A stretch of DNA of 64,000 nt from JAZKFT01 sp963845495 (GCA_963845495.1 CAWJTH010000132.1:1-64000); one strand, 5' to 3'. Counted from the first letter of the stretch, positions 25,186-33,915 are shown. Numbers and translations are program-made. The notes: generated by a model from the letters alone, not told the origin.

Positions 25186-26097
25186 GTGAACGTAGAACAA
25201 TTAATCCGTCAGTTTTTATACGAAAATAAATCCATTTCCCTGCCAGGTATCGGCCGGCTGGCATTTACAGGCAATGGCCCTTTGCCATCCACCGCTGAAA
25301 AAAGCGAAAATTTGCCGCTGCCTGATTTAAATTTTACTTATAATTTGCAAGAACAGGCCGAACCTGCGTTTGTAGATTTTGTAGCTGAACAAACTGGTAA
25401 AATAAAACCATTGGCAACTTCTGATGTCGATTCGTTTTTTACCTTGGCAAAGCAGTTTATCAATATCGGTAAATCGTTTATTATTGATGGTGTAGGCGTT
25501 ATCAATAAAATGGACAATGGCCAGTATAGTTTTGTGCCAGGCACTTATATGCCCGTTGTGGAAACACAATCGCACTTGCGCAAGCCGTTGAAAATCCGTG
25601 AACCGATCCCGGTTATTAAGCGTGATATCAATTTGCGTGACGAGCCAGAACCTATCAATAAAAAAGTAGTTTTGGTTATTGCCATTGTTATAATCATTGG
25701 GCTTATTGTTTGGGCTGTTTTTCATTTTGTATTGAACAGCAAAAGCACGTCCGAAACAAAGCCTGCTGCACAAACAGAAGATACTATTTCAGTTGTTAAA
25801 GAACCAGTTGTAGTGGGGCATAAAGATTCTGTAACCACAACCGTTGTACCACTAAAGCCTGCCGGCGGCTCTAACGATTATAAAGCTGTTTTTGAAACTA
25901 CAACCGATAAAAAAAGAGCGCTTGATAGGCTTTTTAAATTGCGCGGCTATAAAATTGATGTACGCCTTGAAGCATCAACAGATAGCAGCGATTTTAAACT
26001 TTGGGTACCAGTTACGGCCGCCCCAACCGATACTTTGCGCAAACGTGATTCGTTAAGTAAATACTTTGCAAAGCCGGTTAGGTTGGAAAAAATATAA
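25186..26097 (+). CDS. HU-CCDC81 and SPOR domain-type membrane protein
   Basis: A 303-residue protein with N-terminal HU-like CCDC81 domain (about 1-125; VEQLIRQFLYENKSISLPGI at the start), a single membrane helix at about 158-185 (VVLVIAIVIIIGLIVWAVFH), and a C-terminal SPOR-like domain (about 228-303; YKAVFETTTDKKRALDRLFK). SPOR domains bind denuded peptidoglycan; the arrangement is typical of Bacteroidota and places the SPOR part in the periplasm. The start is GTG at 25186: an internal ATG would cut the first domain. No neighbouring division gene is seen. Confidence 0.8.
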   Translation: MNVEQLIRQFLYENKSISLPGIGRLAFTGNGPLPSTAEKSENLPLPDLNFTYNLQEQAEPAFVDFVAEQTGKIKPLATSDVDSFFTLAKQFINIGKSFIIDGVGVINKMDNGQYSFVPGTYMPVVETQSHLRKPLKIREPIPVIKRDINLRDEPEPINKKVVLVIAIVIIIGLIVWAVFHFVLNSKSTSETKPAAQTEDTISVVKEPVVVGHKDSVTTTVVPLKPAGGSNDYKAVFETTTDKKRALDRLFKLRGYKIDVRLEASTDSSDFKLWVPVTAAPTDTLRKRDSLSKYFAKPVRLEKI

Positions 26098-26110
26098 ACG
26101 TTATTTTAAT

Positions 26111-26174
26111 TGCCGGAAAACGAAAAGACGGGAAGAAGACGAAAATCTTGTCGCCTCGTCGTCTTTCCGGCAAA
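26111..26174. repeat. Word-type hairpin, GCCGGAAA/GACGA vocabulary
   Basis: TTGCCGGAAAACGAAAAGAC and reiterated GAAGACGA words on the left face CGCCTCGTCGTCTTTCCGGCAA on the right. It sits just after the HU-CCDC81 gene and may double as its terminator; the final stem is GCCGGAAA / TTTCCGGC. Confidence 0.65.
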
Positions 26175-26228
26175 ATTATTTTGTCCTAAGCGTTTAAGAT
26201 TTAAGCAACGTTATCCAATTTTATATAG

Positions 26229-27131
26229 ATGATTTTTCCTTCTTCATTAAAAAAAAATGACATCATTGGCATTGTTTGTCCTGCAGGCTTTATGCCTGCA
26301 GAAAAAGCGGCAACTTGCATTGAAACATTAAAAAGCTGGGGCTTTCAGGTAAAAGTTGGGAAAACCCTTGGCTTGCAAGCCAATTATTTTGCTGGCACCG
26401 ATACCGAACGATTGGAAGATTTGCAACAAATGTTGGATGATGAAAACGTATCTGCCATTTTGTGTGGTAGAGGTGGTTATGGTACCAGCCGGATCATCGA
26501 TCAACTAAATTGGAAAGCTTTCAAGAGAAAGCCAAAATGGGTGATTGGTTACAGCGATATTACTGTGTTGCACTCCTTTTTATTTACCAAATTAAAAACG
26601 GCCTCCATCCATTCGCCGATGGCGGCGGCTTTTAACGATGATGGCTGGAAAAATGAATACATCCAATCGTTGCACAATATGCTGTTGGGCAAAAAAAGTA
26701 AGTACACAATCGAAACGAACGAACTGAATAGAAAAGGCAAAGCCGCAGGAACATTGATAGGCGGCAATCTTTCAATAATTGCACATCAAATAGGAACGCC
26801 GTCTGACGTCAACACAAAAAATAGTATTTTATTTATTGAAGATGTGGGCGAATACATTTACAATATCGATCGCATGATGGTGCAATTACAACGCAGCGGA
26901 AAGCTTGAAAACCTTGCTGGGCTTATTGTTGGCGGCATGACGGATATGAAAGATACCACGGTTCCTTTTGGGCAAACTGTTGAAGCCGCCATTTTTGATA
27001 AAGTAAAACAATATGGTTATCCGGTTTGTTTTCATTTTCCGGTAAGTCATGACACGCCTAATTATGCATTGAAAGTAGGAGCGGAGTATGAATTGAAAGT
27101 GAGTAAAAATGTGGTATTGAAGGAAATTTAA
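26229..27131 (+). CDS. LD-carboxypeptidase (peptidase S66 family)
   Basis: A 300-residue serine peptidase of the LdcA/MccF family that removes the terminal D-Ala from L,D-linked murein tetrapeptides during recycling. Seen: GIVCPAGF at the N-terminus, GRGGYGTSRIID (about 78), nucleophile Ser in GYSDIT (about 108), Glu in LFIEDVGEYIYNIDRM and His in FPVSHDTPNYALKVG. The Ser-Glu-His set is complete and the length is normal. No signal peptide, so it is cytoplasmic like LdcA. A possible operon with HU-CCDC81 upstream is interrupted by a hairpin. Confidence 0.9.
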   Translation: MIFPSSLKKNDIIGIVCPAGFMPAEKAATCIETLKSWGFQVKVGKTLGLQANYFAGTDTERLEDLQQMLDDENVSAILCGRGGYGTSRIIDQLNWKAFKRKPKWVIGYSDITVLHSFLFTKLKTASIHSPMAAAFNDDGWKNEYIQSLHNMLLGKKSKYTIETNELNRKGKAAGTLIGGNLSIIAHQIGTPSDVNTKNSILFIEDVGEYIYNIDRMMVQLQRSGKLENLAGLIVGGMTDMKDTTVPFGQTVEAAIFDKVKQYGYPVCFHFPVSHDTPNYALKVGAEYELKVSKNVVLKEI

Positions 27132-27137
27132 ATTCCA

Positions 27138-27287
27138 ACAAATTCCAATAACAAAAATTCCAAATCCCAATAGTTTTAATTTAAAAACTGTTTAGGGGCT
27201 TCAAAAACGATAAATAGTTTTAGAGATATTGATAATAGTAAAGATTGAATTGTTGGAATTTGGAATTTTTGTTATTGGAATTTTGTT
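27138..27287. repeat. Word-type hairpin, AATTCCAA vocabulary
   Basis: Left arm 27138-27172 has CAAATTCCAATAACAAAAAT; right arm 27249-27287 has TTGTTGGAATTTGGAATTTT and is its reverse complement over about 35 bases with few mismatches. The same vocabulary forms the hairpin at 39371-39528. Lies between the LD-carboxypeptidase and aldo/keto reductase genes. Confidence 0.8.
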
Positions 27288-27322
27288 AGCTTGAACACCA
27301 AATCTTTTAAAACTAAACGGTT

Positions 27323-28342
27323 ATGAAATATAAATTGCTTGGCCGCAGCGGCCTTAAAGTTTCAGAATTGTGTTTGGGAACGATGGGCTTTGGCACGGAA
27401 GCTGGCTGGGGCGCCGATAAAGAAACCAGTTTTAGCATTTTGGATGCTTATGCCAACGCAGGCGGTAATTTTTTAGACACGGCCAATATTTACAAATTAG
27501 GTACCAGTGAAAAAATAATCGGAGAATTTGTTAGTAACCGCGACCGCGATTTTTTTACCATCGCTACCAAATATTCTTTGCTCGACAATAAAACCAATCC
27601 CAATGCCAGCGGCAACAACCGCAAGAACATGATGCGCAGCGTAGAAGCTAGTTTAAAGCGTTTGCAAACGGATTTTATCGACGTATTTTATTTACATATA
27701 TGGGACGATTTAACACCAATCGACGAAATTTTGCGTGGTTTGGATGACTTGGTGCGACAAGGGAAAATAAATTATATAGCCATTAGCGATACGCCAGCTT
27801 GGGTGGTATCGAAAGGAAATACCATGGCTGAATTGATGGGTTGGAGCCAATTTATAGCTTTACAAGTAGAGTATAGTTTGCTAAAACGAGATGCGGAAAG
27901 AGATTTGATACCAATGGCCAAACACTTTGGCATGACCGTAACACCGTGGGCACCGTTGGCCGGCGGCGCACTTACTGGTAAATATCTTCGCAATGATCCA
28001 GGCCGAATAAAAGAAGGGAGCAACCGATTGAACGAACGAAGCCAGGCCATTACAAAAGTGGTGGTTGCCATTGCAGAAGAATTGGGCGTACAGCCAAGTC
28101 ATGTGGCTTTAAAATGGACGATGCAGCAAAGTTTTCAATGTATTCCAATTGTGGGCGCTACCAAATTGCAACAGTTGGAAGAAAACTTAAAAGTGGTGGA
28201 AGTACAATTGGCCGAGGGGCATTTAAAAAAACTGGATGAAGTCAGCAAAATTGATCTCGGATTTCCACATGTATTTTTTGAAGAAGCAGGTGTGAAACTG
28301 AATAATTATGGCGGATTTTATGATAAGATCGAAAAAAGGTAG
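27323..28342 (+). CDS. Aldo/keto reductase
   Basis: A 339-residue NADPH-dependent oxidoreductase of the AKR family. The tetrad is visible: Asp in FLDTANIY (about 52), Tyr in the same segment (NIYKLGTSEKIIG), Lys in IATKYS and His in YLHIWDDL (about 128). Cofactor-binding segments include SDTPAWV and GATKLQQLEENL. Substrate unknown. Its last codons (NNYGGFYDKIEKR) lie in the first copy of a triplicated segment that runs to the atpC 3' end. Single gene, convergent with atpC. Confidence 0.93.
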   Translation: MKYKLLGRSGLKVSELCLGTMGFGTEAGWGADKETSFSILDAYANAGGNFLDTANIYKLGTSEKIIGEFVSNRDRDFFTIATKYSLLDNKTNPNASGNNRKNMMRSVEASLKRLQTDFIDVFYLHIWDDLTPIDEILRGLDDLVRQGKINYIAISDTPAWVVSKGNTMAELMGWSQFIALQVEYSLLKRDAERDLIPMAKHFGMTVTPWAPLAGGALTGKYLRNDPGRIKEGSNRLNERSQAITKVVVAIAEELGVQPSHVALKWTMQQSFQCIPIVGATKLQQLEENLKVVEVQLAEGHLKKLDEVSKIDLGFPHVFFEEAGVKLNNYGGFYDKIEKR

Positions 28343-28745
28343 TTGCCACAGATTCACAGATTTTTGCACTGACTGGATTTATATTTGATTAATGAAAAAC
28401 CTACGGCGAGGCTGTGGATTAAATATTTTTTTAGCTTCTAGTGACGTGCTGATTAAAAACTACGGTGGTTTTTATGATAAGATCGAAAAAAGGTAGTTGC
28501 CACAGATTCACAGATTTTTGCACTGACTGGATTTATATTTGATTAAATGAAAAACCCACAGCAAGACCGTGGATTAAAAATATTCTTAAAAAACTTTTAA
28601 GCTTCTAGTGACGTGCTGATGAATAGCTACAGTGGTTTTTATGATAAGATCGAAAAAAGATAGTTGCCACAGATTCACAGATTTTTATACTGCCTGGATT
28701 TATATTAGATTAAATAAAAAACCCACAGCCTTGCTGTGGGTTAAA
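28301..28745. repeat. Tandem triplication of the aldo/keto reductase 3' end plus intergenic region
   Basis: Units begin at about 28301, 28455 and 28622 (periods about 154 and 167). Each holds the last codons of the aldo/keto reductase (YGGFYDKIEKR), GTTGCCACAGATTCACAG, GACTGGATTTATATT, a version of the CCCACAGC hairpin and a piece ending TTTAAGCTTCT that resembles the last bases of atpC. Only the third unit holds the intact terminator and true atpC end. The stop codon lies in unit one, so the second and third gene ends are not translated. Confidence 0.85.
28716..28742 (-). terminator. Rho-independent terminator of the atp operon
   Basis: AACCCACAGC / GCTGTGGGTT stem with loop of three bases; a T run follows on the minus strand. 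It is in the third copy of the triplicated segment; the first two copies hold degraded versions. Confidence 0.85.
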
Positions 28746-28762
28746 AATATTCTAAAAAACTT

Positions 28763-29014
28763 TTAAACTTCTTTCGCACCTTCTACCAAAACACTTGTGC
28801 GGTTATTCAATACCTCTGCAAAACCGCTAGCAATGGTATAACTATTAGTATTCGTTTTATCCAATAAAATTTTTACTGTGCCTTTTCCCAAGGCACTAAC
28901 CAATGGACTATGTTTGTCCAACACTTCAAATAAACCATCTTCGCCCGGTAGTTGTACACCATACACTTCGCCGCTAAAAAGCTTTTTTTCCGGAGTTAAT
29001 ATTTCTAAATGCAT
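28763..29014 (-). CDS. atpC: F0F1 ATP synthase epsilon subunit
   Basis: An 83-residue epsilon subunit of the F1 stalk. The beta-sandwich domain is complete: MHLEILTPEKKLFSGEVYGV, PGEDGLFEVLDKHSPLVSAL, ASGFAEVLNNRTSVLV. The C-terminal helical hairpin found in longer homologues is absent, which is common in Bacteroidota. It is the last gene of the atpD-atpC operon and is separated from atpD by the inserted S23-like gene; the start at 29014 lies five bases from the inverted repeat flanking that insertion. Confidence 0.93.
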   Translation of the reverse strand: MHLEILTPEKKLFSGEVYGVQLPGEDGLFEVLDKHSPLVSALGKGTVKILLDKTNTNSYTIASGFAEVLNNRTSVLVEGAKEV

Positions 29015-29020
29015 AAAATA

Positions 29021-29467
29021 GTCGTTAGTATTTAGTCATTAGTCTTTAGACTTTTTTTATCTAAACTGTCATATAATCCATTCAACATTCTTTGGATTGT
29101 ACCGATAGCTTGTGAAAAATCTATTATTTGGCTTTCCGAAATATATCCAAAACGAAATGCCAAAATCATTTGTGTTTCTAATTCAAAACAAGAGCCCATC
29201 GAAAAGCCTAAAAAGTGTTGAAAGTCTTTTGTCGTTGTTCTACCACAACCTTCAGCAATATTTGATGGAATCGAAATAGCTGAACGCTGTATCTGTGAAG
29301 TGAGCCCATATTTTTCTTCCTTGGGAAAAAAGCCGGTAAATGAATATGCAAGTTTTGCCAAATCCATTGCTTTTTGCCATACAACTAATTCCCGAAAATT
29401 ATGAACTTTCATGTGTGAGGTTATTATAGGTGAGTTTCCAACGACTAAATACCAACTACCAACGACT
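29021..29467 (-). mobile_element. IVS-like element (four-helix-bundle gene flanked by inverted repeats) between atpD and atpC
   Basis: GTCGTTAGTATTTAGTCATT at 29021-29040 faces GACTAAATACCAACTACC and AACGACTGG at 29438-29467. The arms pair as GTCGTT/AACGAC plus TAGTATTTAGTC/GACTAAATACCA with a short bulge, so the RNA would form a stem with the S23-like gene in the loop. Together they fill the whole space between the atpD stop and the atpC start. Intervening sequences in 23S rRNA have the same design: a stem enclosing an S23 gene. Calling it mobile is inference. Confidence 0.55.
29032..29412 (-). CDS. Four-helix bundle protein (23S rRNA intervening-sequence S23 family, Avd-like)
   Basis: A 126-residue helical protein: NFRELVVWQKAMDLAKLAYS, then PKEEKYGLTSQIQRSAISIP, SNIAEGCGR and LGFSMGSCFELETQMILA. 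These are hallmark segments of the S23/IVS family, related to Avd of diversity-generating retroelements; no reverse transcriptase is in the window. Members form pentameric positively charged barrels that bind nucleic acid. The gene is in the atp operon direction, between atpD (62 bases upstream) and atpC (17 bases downstream), where such a gene is not normal, and is bracketed by inverted repeats. It has no evident role in ATP synthesis. Confidence 0.9.
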   Translation of the reverse strand: MKVHNFRELVVWQKAMDLAKLAYSFTGFFPKEEKYGLTSQIQRSAISIPSNIAEGCGRTTTKDFQHFLGFSMGSCFELETQMILAFRFGYISESQIIDFSQAIGTIQRMLNGLYDSLDKKSLKTND

Positions 29468-29474
29468 GGCTTTC

Positions 29475-30982
29475 TTACGCTTGCGCTTGCGCCATCAGTT
29501 TCTTGCCTTTTTCAATAGCGTCTTCCAATGTTCCAACCAAGTTAAAGGCAGCTTCTGGATATTCATCTACTTCGCCGTCCATAATGGAATTGAAACCACG
29601 GATGGTATCTTCGATGCTTACAAATACTCCTTTCAAACCGGTAAATTGTTCAGCCACGTGGAAAGGCTGACTCAAGAAACGTTGAACTTTACGTGCACGG
29701 GAAACGGTTAATTTATCTTCATCGCTCAACTCATCCATACCAAGAATGGCGATGATATCTTGCAATTCCTTATAACGTTGTAAAATCAATTTAACCCTGT
29801 TTGCAGTATTGTAGTGGTTGTCACCAACAATCAACGGCGTCAAAATCCTTGAAGTAGAATCCAAAGGATCCACCGCAGGATAAATACCCAAATCCGCAAT
29901 CTTACGGCTTAATACCGTTGTGGCATCCAAGTGGGCAAAAGTTGTTGCCGGAGCCGGATCGGTTAAGTCATCCGCAGGTACATAAACCGCTTGTACTGAG
30001 GTGATTGAACCATTTTTGGTAGAAGTGATACGTTCTTGCATCAATCCCATTTCAGTAGCCAGAGTTGGCTGGTAACCCACCGCACTTGGCATACGGCCTA
30101 ACAAGGCAGATACTTCAGAACCAGCTTGGGTGAAACGGAAGATATTGTCAACAAAGAACAAGATGTCTTTTCCTTTTCCTTGGCCATCGCCATCACGGAA
30201 ATATTCAGCAATGGTTAAACCGCTTAAGGCCACACGGGCACGTGCTCCAGGAGGTTCGTTCATTTGTCCGAACACAAAAGTAGCTTTAGATTCTCTCAAG
30301 CCAGTCCATATCCACTTTATCCAAATCCCAGCCGCCTTCTTCCATGCTATGTTTAAAATTATCGCCATAATTCATAATGCCAGCTTCGATCATTTCACGC
30401 AGCAGGTCATTTCCTTCACGGGTACGTTCGCCCACACCGGCAAATACCGAAAGACCACCATGACCTTTGGCGATATTATTAATCAATTCCTGAATCAATA
30501 CTGTTTTACCCACACCAGCACCACCAAACAAACCAATTTTACCACCTTTTGCATAAGGTTCAATCAAGTCAATTACCTTAATACCGGTATATAAAATTTC
30601 AGAAGCTGTACTTAGATTTTCAAATAAGTGGTGGTTTATTGTGGATCGGACGACCGCCAACTTTGCTAACTTGTGGCAAACCATCAATGGCATCACCAGT
30701 TACATTAAACAAACGGCCATTAATATCTGGGCCAATAGGCATTGCAATTGGCTTGCCAGTATCAGTTACATCCATTCCGCGGATCAAACCTTCAGTTCCA
30801 TCCATGGCAATACAGCGAACGCTGTCTTCGCCTAAGTGTTGTTGTGCTTCCAACACTAATATATCACCGTTGTCACGTTTAATTTCTAGCGCATTATAAA
30901 TTTCGGGAAGGCTTGTACCTCCTACAAATTGAACATCGATTACCGCACCGATGATTTGTTTAATTTTACCAACGTTGGCCAT
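29475..30982 (-). pseudogene. atpD: F0F1 ATP synthase beta subunit, coding frame broken twice
   Basis: The catalytic beta subunit of F1. The protein is complete in sequence but spread over three frames. Frame one runs MANVGKIKQIIGAVIDVQF to PIHNKPPL; the frame breaks at about 30624-30629. Frame two covers FENLSTASEILYTGIKVIDL, Walker A GGAGVGKT and GERTREGND, and breaks at about 30303-30308 near VDMDW. Frame three continues with LRESKATFVFGQMNEPPGAR and ALLGRMPSAVGYQPTLA to the normal C-terminus. Each break needs one base removed; the length is then 501 residues. As the gene is usually single and central, sequencing or assembly error is the first explanation; a true pseudogene is the alternative. 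A good promoter lies upstream. Confidence 0.85.
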
Positions 30983-31024
30983 AGTGGATCGTTTTATTTG
31001 AAGGGCTTGTTTTCAAATTGGCTG

Positions 31025-31055
31025 CAAAAGTAAGGGTTGAGCAACAAAAAAGCAA
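31025..31055 (-). promoter_or_regulatory. Bacteroidota promoter of the atpD-atpC operon
   Basis: On the minus strand TTG (31055-31053), 20 bases, then TACTTTTG (31032-31025), matching TTG-N19/20-TAnnTTTG. It lies 43 bases upstream of the atpD start. Confidence 0.65.
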
Positions 31056-31070
31056 CTTCATGCAATAAAA

Positions 31071-31146
31071 GTAAATAGGTAATTGGGTAATTAAGTTTTT
31101 GCGTGCTTCCATATACAAATACCTAATTACCCAATTACCTATTTAC
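31071..31146. repeat. Perfect 23-bp word-type hairpin, GTAATTGGGTAATTA vocabulary
   Basis: GTAAATAGGTAATTGGGTAA... at 31071-31093 is exactly complementary to ...TTACCCAATTACCTATTTAC at 31124-31146, loop 30 bases. It lies between the 3' end of the cytochrome gene and the atpD promoter on the same strand. Vocabulary shared with 21110-21255. Confidence 0.9.
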
Positions 31147-31157
31147 TTAAACTTATT

Positions 31158-31508
31158 TTACTTGTCCATCAATCCATCTGCTTTCCATTGTTCGAACACA
31201 TGAATCGCAGAATCGGACAATTTTTGGTTTTTTGCAGGCATGAAACCTTTTTCGCCTGGGTTTAAATGAACACGGCGAATAATATCGTCTGCATCTTTTT
31301 TGGCTACATCATATAATAAATAGTCTGGCAGCCTTCCTCCTTCGTTTACATGGCAAGGTGCACATTTTGTTTGAACCAGCATTTTTACATTGCCCTGAAA
31401 AGTAATTTTCGACGCAACTTGATTTCTTTGCGCCTTTTTGCTTGGATGACAATTAACAAGCAGCAAAACAGAAACTGCTAAACAAATTAAAAGAATGGTT
31501 TTTTTCAT
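31158..31508 (-). CDS. c-type cytochrome lipoprotein
   Basis: A 116-residue exported protein. The signal peptide ends in the lipobox LLLVNC, so it is probably lipid-anchored. One haem-binding CAPCH lies at about residues 54-58 with a later Met in GFMPAKNQKLSD as likely distal ligand. It resembles the small haem-binding/cytochrome c domain proteins of Bacteroidota. Probably an electron carrier in the periplasm; its partner is not visible. It is upstream of atpD on the same strand but separated by a perfect hairpin and a separate promoter. Confidence 0.85.
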   Translation of the reverse strand: MKKTILLICLAVSVLLLVNCHPSKKAQRNQVASKITFQGNVKMLVQTKCAPCHVNEGGRLPDYLLYDVAKKDADDIIRRVHLNPGEKGFMPAKNQKLSDSAIHVFEQWKADGLMDK

Positions 31509-31699
31509 TGGATATTTTTATGAAATTGTTGAAGGAATAAAAGTAAGGTTTTTTACAAAAAAATGACAAAATGCGCATGTAAAATCTTTGGATCAATTTA
31601 AGCAAACCATTTACTTAAATTGAATTTTGGTTAAATAAACTTAAAAGAAGGTTGCTACGAGCCGACAATCAGTTATTTTTAGACCTGAAAATCAACGAT

Positions 31700-32872
31700 A
31701 TGCCAGCCAAAACATTTTATAAGTACTGCTTTATTATAACATTCGCATTTTTATGTTTCAAAGCAAATGCCCAAAAATTTACTTACACAGCCATCGATGC
31801 CGGTCCTTTTGGCGATGCGTCGAGGCATTGGTATGGCATAATTGATAAAGGCAATATTATTCAGCCTAAACCAAACCAACAGCGTTATAAGCCAACAGAT
31901 GTTGTTGCGGTAGCCGACAATATTTTATTGTACCAAAAAAATAATGGTGGATGGCCAAAGAATTATGACATGTTCGCCATTTTAACGCCCGACCAAATTG
32001 ATAGTTTACAAAAGGCTAAAAATGAAACAAATACAACATTCGACAATGCCACTACGTGGACGCATGTTGATTGTTTGGCGAAAGTGTATACGTCCACAAA
32101 AATTGAAAAGTATAAAACTGCTTGTATAAAAGGCATTAATTTTATTCTTGCTGCGCAATACGCCAATGGCGGTTGGCCACAATATTTTCCGTTGGAAAAA
32201 AATAATTATAGCACCCATATTACTTACAATGATGGTGCAATGATTGGCATTATGGGTGTGTTGGATGATATCTTGAATAGGAAGCCATATTATTTATTTT
32301 TGGATGAATTAACCGAACAACAGCATAAAAAGATAGAAGCTGCTTTTGAGAACGGTCTCAATTGCATCTTCAAAACGCAGATTGTTGACAATGGCGTGCT
32401 AACAGCTTGGTGCCAACAGCACGATGAAGTAACCTTACTGCCAGCTTGGGCAAGGGCTTTTGAGCCGCCCAGTATTTGTGGTGATGAAAGTGCAGATATC
32501 GTTTTGTTTCTGATGGGAATTAAAAATCCATCTAAACAAATAATAACCGCAATTAATGCCGCTGTTGAGTGGATGAAAAAATCCAAAATATTATACACAA
32601 AAGTGGTAAGGATAGACGCACCAGCAATGGTTACCAAATTTCGTGTGTCAAAAAGCGATAGGGTAGTGGTAATCGATTCTGCAGCGCCACCCATTTGGAC
32701 ACGCTACTACGAACTAAAAACCAACCGGCCATTATTCTGCAACCGCGATAGTAAAGTGGTTTATTCTTTGGCCGAAGTAGACCGGGAACGCCGCGATGGT
32801 TATGGCTGGTACACGTATGCGCCGCAAAAAGTATTGGATGAATACCCGGCTTGGAAAGCAAAATTAAAATAA
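31700..32872 (+). CDS. Pectate lyase, PL10 (PelA/Pel-15E-like) family
   Basis: A 390-residue exported polysaccharide lyase cleaving polygalacturonate by beta-elimination. I chose ATG 31700 because it gives the signal peptide MPAKTFYKYCFIITFAFLCFKANA; the frame is open further upstream without signal properties. Family segments: NILLYQKNNGGWPKNYDM, NATTWTHVDCLAKVY, YANGGWPQYFPL, HITYNDGAMIGIMGVLDD, CQQHDEVTLLPAWARAFEPP, and DGYGWYTYAPQKVL at the end. Length fits. No SusCD pair or other carbohydrate gene is adjacent, so it is a stand-alone enzyme. Confidence 0.88.
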   Translation: MPAKTFYKYCFIITFAFLCFKANAQKFTYTAIDAGPFGDASRHWYGIIDKGNIIQPKPNQQRYKPTDVVAVADNILLYQKNNGGWPKNYDMFAILTPDQIDSLQKAKNETNTTFDNATTWTHVDCLAKVYTSTKIEKYKTACIKGINFILAAQYANGGWPQYFPLEKNNYSTHITYNDGAMIGIMGVLDDILNRKPYYLFLDELTEQQHKKIEAAFENGLNCIFKTQIVDNGVLTAWCQQHDEVTLLPAWARAFEPPSICGDESADIVLFLMGIKNPSKQIITAINAAVEWMKKSKILYTKVVRIDAPAMVTKFRVSKSDRVVVIDSAAPPIWTRYYELKTNRPLFCNRDSKVVYSLAEVDRERRDGYGWYTYAPQKVLDEYPAWKAKLK

Positions 32873-32956
32873 AGTACCGAGTGGTGAGTTTCGGGTTCTT
32901 GGTCCGGATTAACTTATTACTTAAAGCTCGCAACTCATCACTCGGCACTCGAAACT
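32873..32956. repeat. Word-type hairpin, CCGAGTGGTGAGTT vocabulary
   Basis: AGTACCGAGTGGTGAGTTTC at 32873-32892 faces CAACTCATCACTCGGCACTC at 32930-32949, pairing over about 18 bases with two mismatches. It occupies the short space between the convergent pectate lyase and SDR genes and could terminate both. Confidence 0.75.
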
Positions 32957-33782
32957 ACGAGGTAATATATTCGCCGCCGTTTGGATGGATGGTTTGTCCT
33001 GTTAATAAGCTGCCCGATTCAGCAGCTAAAAAAACATAGCAGGTAGCCACTTCAGCCGGCTGGCCAAAAGTTGAAGGATCAACACCTGGCGAAGTGGATG
33101 AAACCAAAGGCGTCCAAATGGGGCCGGGCGCAACCGTATTTACCCTAATTTTTTTATTTTTTAACGAAGCAGACAAAGAACGGCTAAAGGAAATGATAGC
33201 GCCTTTGGTGGAAGAATAATCTAATAATTTTTCGTGGCCTTTATATGCGGTAACCGATGCCGTATTAATAATTGAACTTCCTTCTTTTAAATATTTTAAC
33301 GCCGCTTTTGTTAAAAAGAACATTGAAAAAATGTTGGTGCGGAATGTTTTATTTAATTGTTCTTCAGTAATATCTTCAATATTATCCTGCGGAAATTGGA
33401 TCGCGGCATTATTAATTAAAACATCCAATTTACCAAACTGCTTGATTGTTTCTTCCACAATTTCGATACAATTCTTTTCAATGCTGATATCTTTTTTTAT
33501 TAAAAGAGCCTTGCGGCCTTTTTCTTCCACTAATCTTTTTGTTTCATTTGCGTCTTCATCATTTTCTTCATAATAAGCAATTACCACATCTGCACCTTCC
33601 CTTGCAAAATGAATAGCAATGGCTTTCCCGATGCCACTATCGCCGCCGGTAATGATGGCTACTTTATCTAATAATTTTTGTGTCGCTTTATCAGATTCGC
33701 GTTCATAAATTGGTTTAACATCCAGTTTATTTTCAGTGTCTTTGCTTTTATCTATTTTTTGTTCAAACGATTGATTTCCCAT
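32955..33782 (-). CDS. SDR family oxidoreductase
   Basis: A 275-residue classical short-chain dehydrogenase with a 40-residue charged N-terminal lead, as in the YhdF/YghA group. Nucleotide motif TGGDSGIGKA (about 45), NNAA (about 125), catalytic Ser in TASVTAY and Tyr-Lys in DYSSTKGA (about 190-197), PGPIWTP after that. Complete and presumably active on an unknown alcohol or sugar substrate. The next gene upstream (SemiSWEET) lies 133 bases away in the same direction, so co-transcription is possible but unproven. Confidence 0.92.
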   Translation of the reverse strand: MGNQSFEQKIDKSKDTENKLDVKPIYERESDKATQKLLDKVAIITGGDSGIGKAIAIHFAREGADVVIAYYEENDEDANETKRLVEEKGRKALLIKKDISIEKNCIEIVEETIKQFGKLDVLINNAAIQFPQDNIEDITEEQLNKTFRTNIFSMFFLTKAALKYLKEGSSIINTASVTAYKGHEKLLDYSSTKGAIISFSRSLSASLKNKKIRVNTVAPGPIWTPLVSSTSPGVDPSTFGQPAEVATCYVFLAAESGSLLTGQTIHPNGGEYITS

Positions 33783-33915
33783 GATTATGTTTTTTTGGAT
33801 AAATAATAAAATAATGGACGGTGTTTTTAATTTTTTAATAATTAATTTATTTCTCTTCCATCTAATAATTAACTTTTAATAATTACGAATTAATCGAAAT
33901 TGAATTTAATAGGAT

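Noticed and set aside
30303..30629. Programmed frameshifting in atpD
   Set aside because: No slippery heptamer or downstream pseudoknot is evident, both events are simple one-base excesses, and the family is not known to use recoding.
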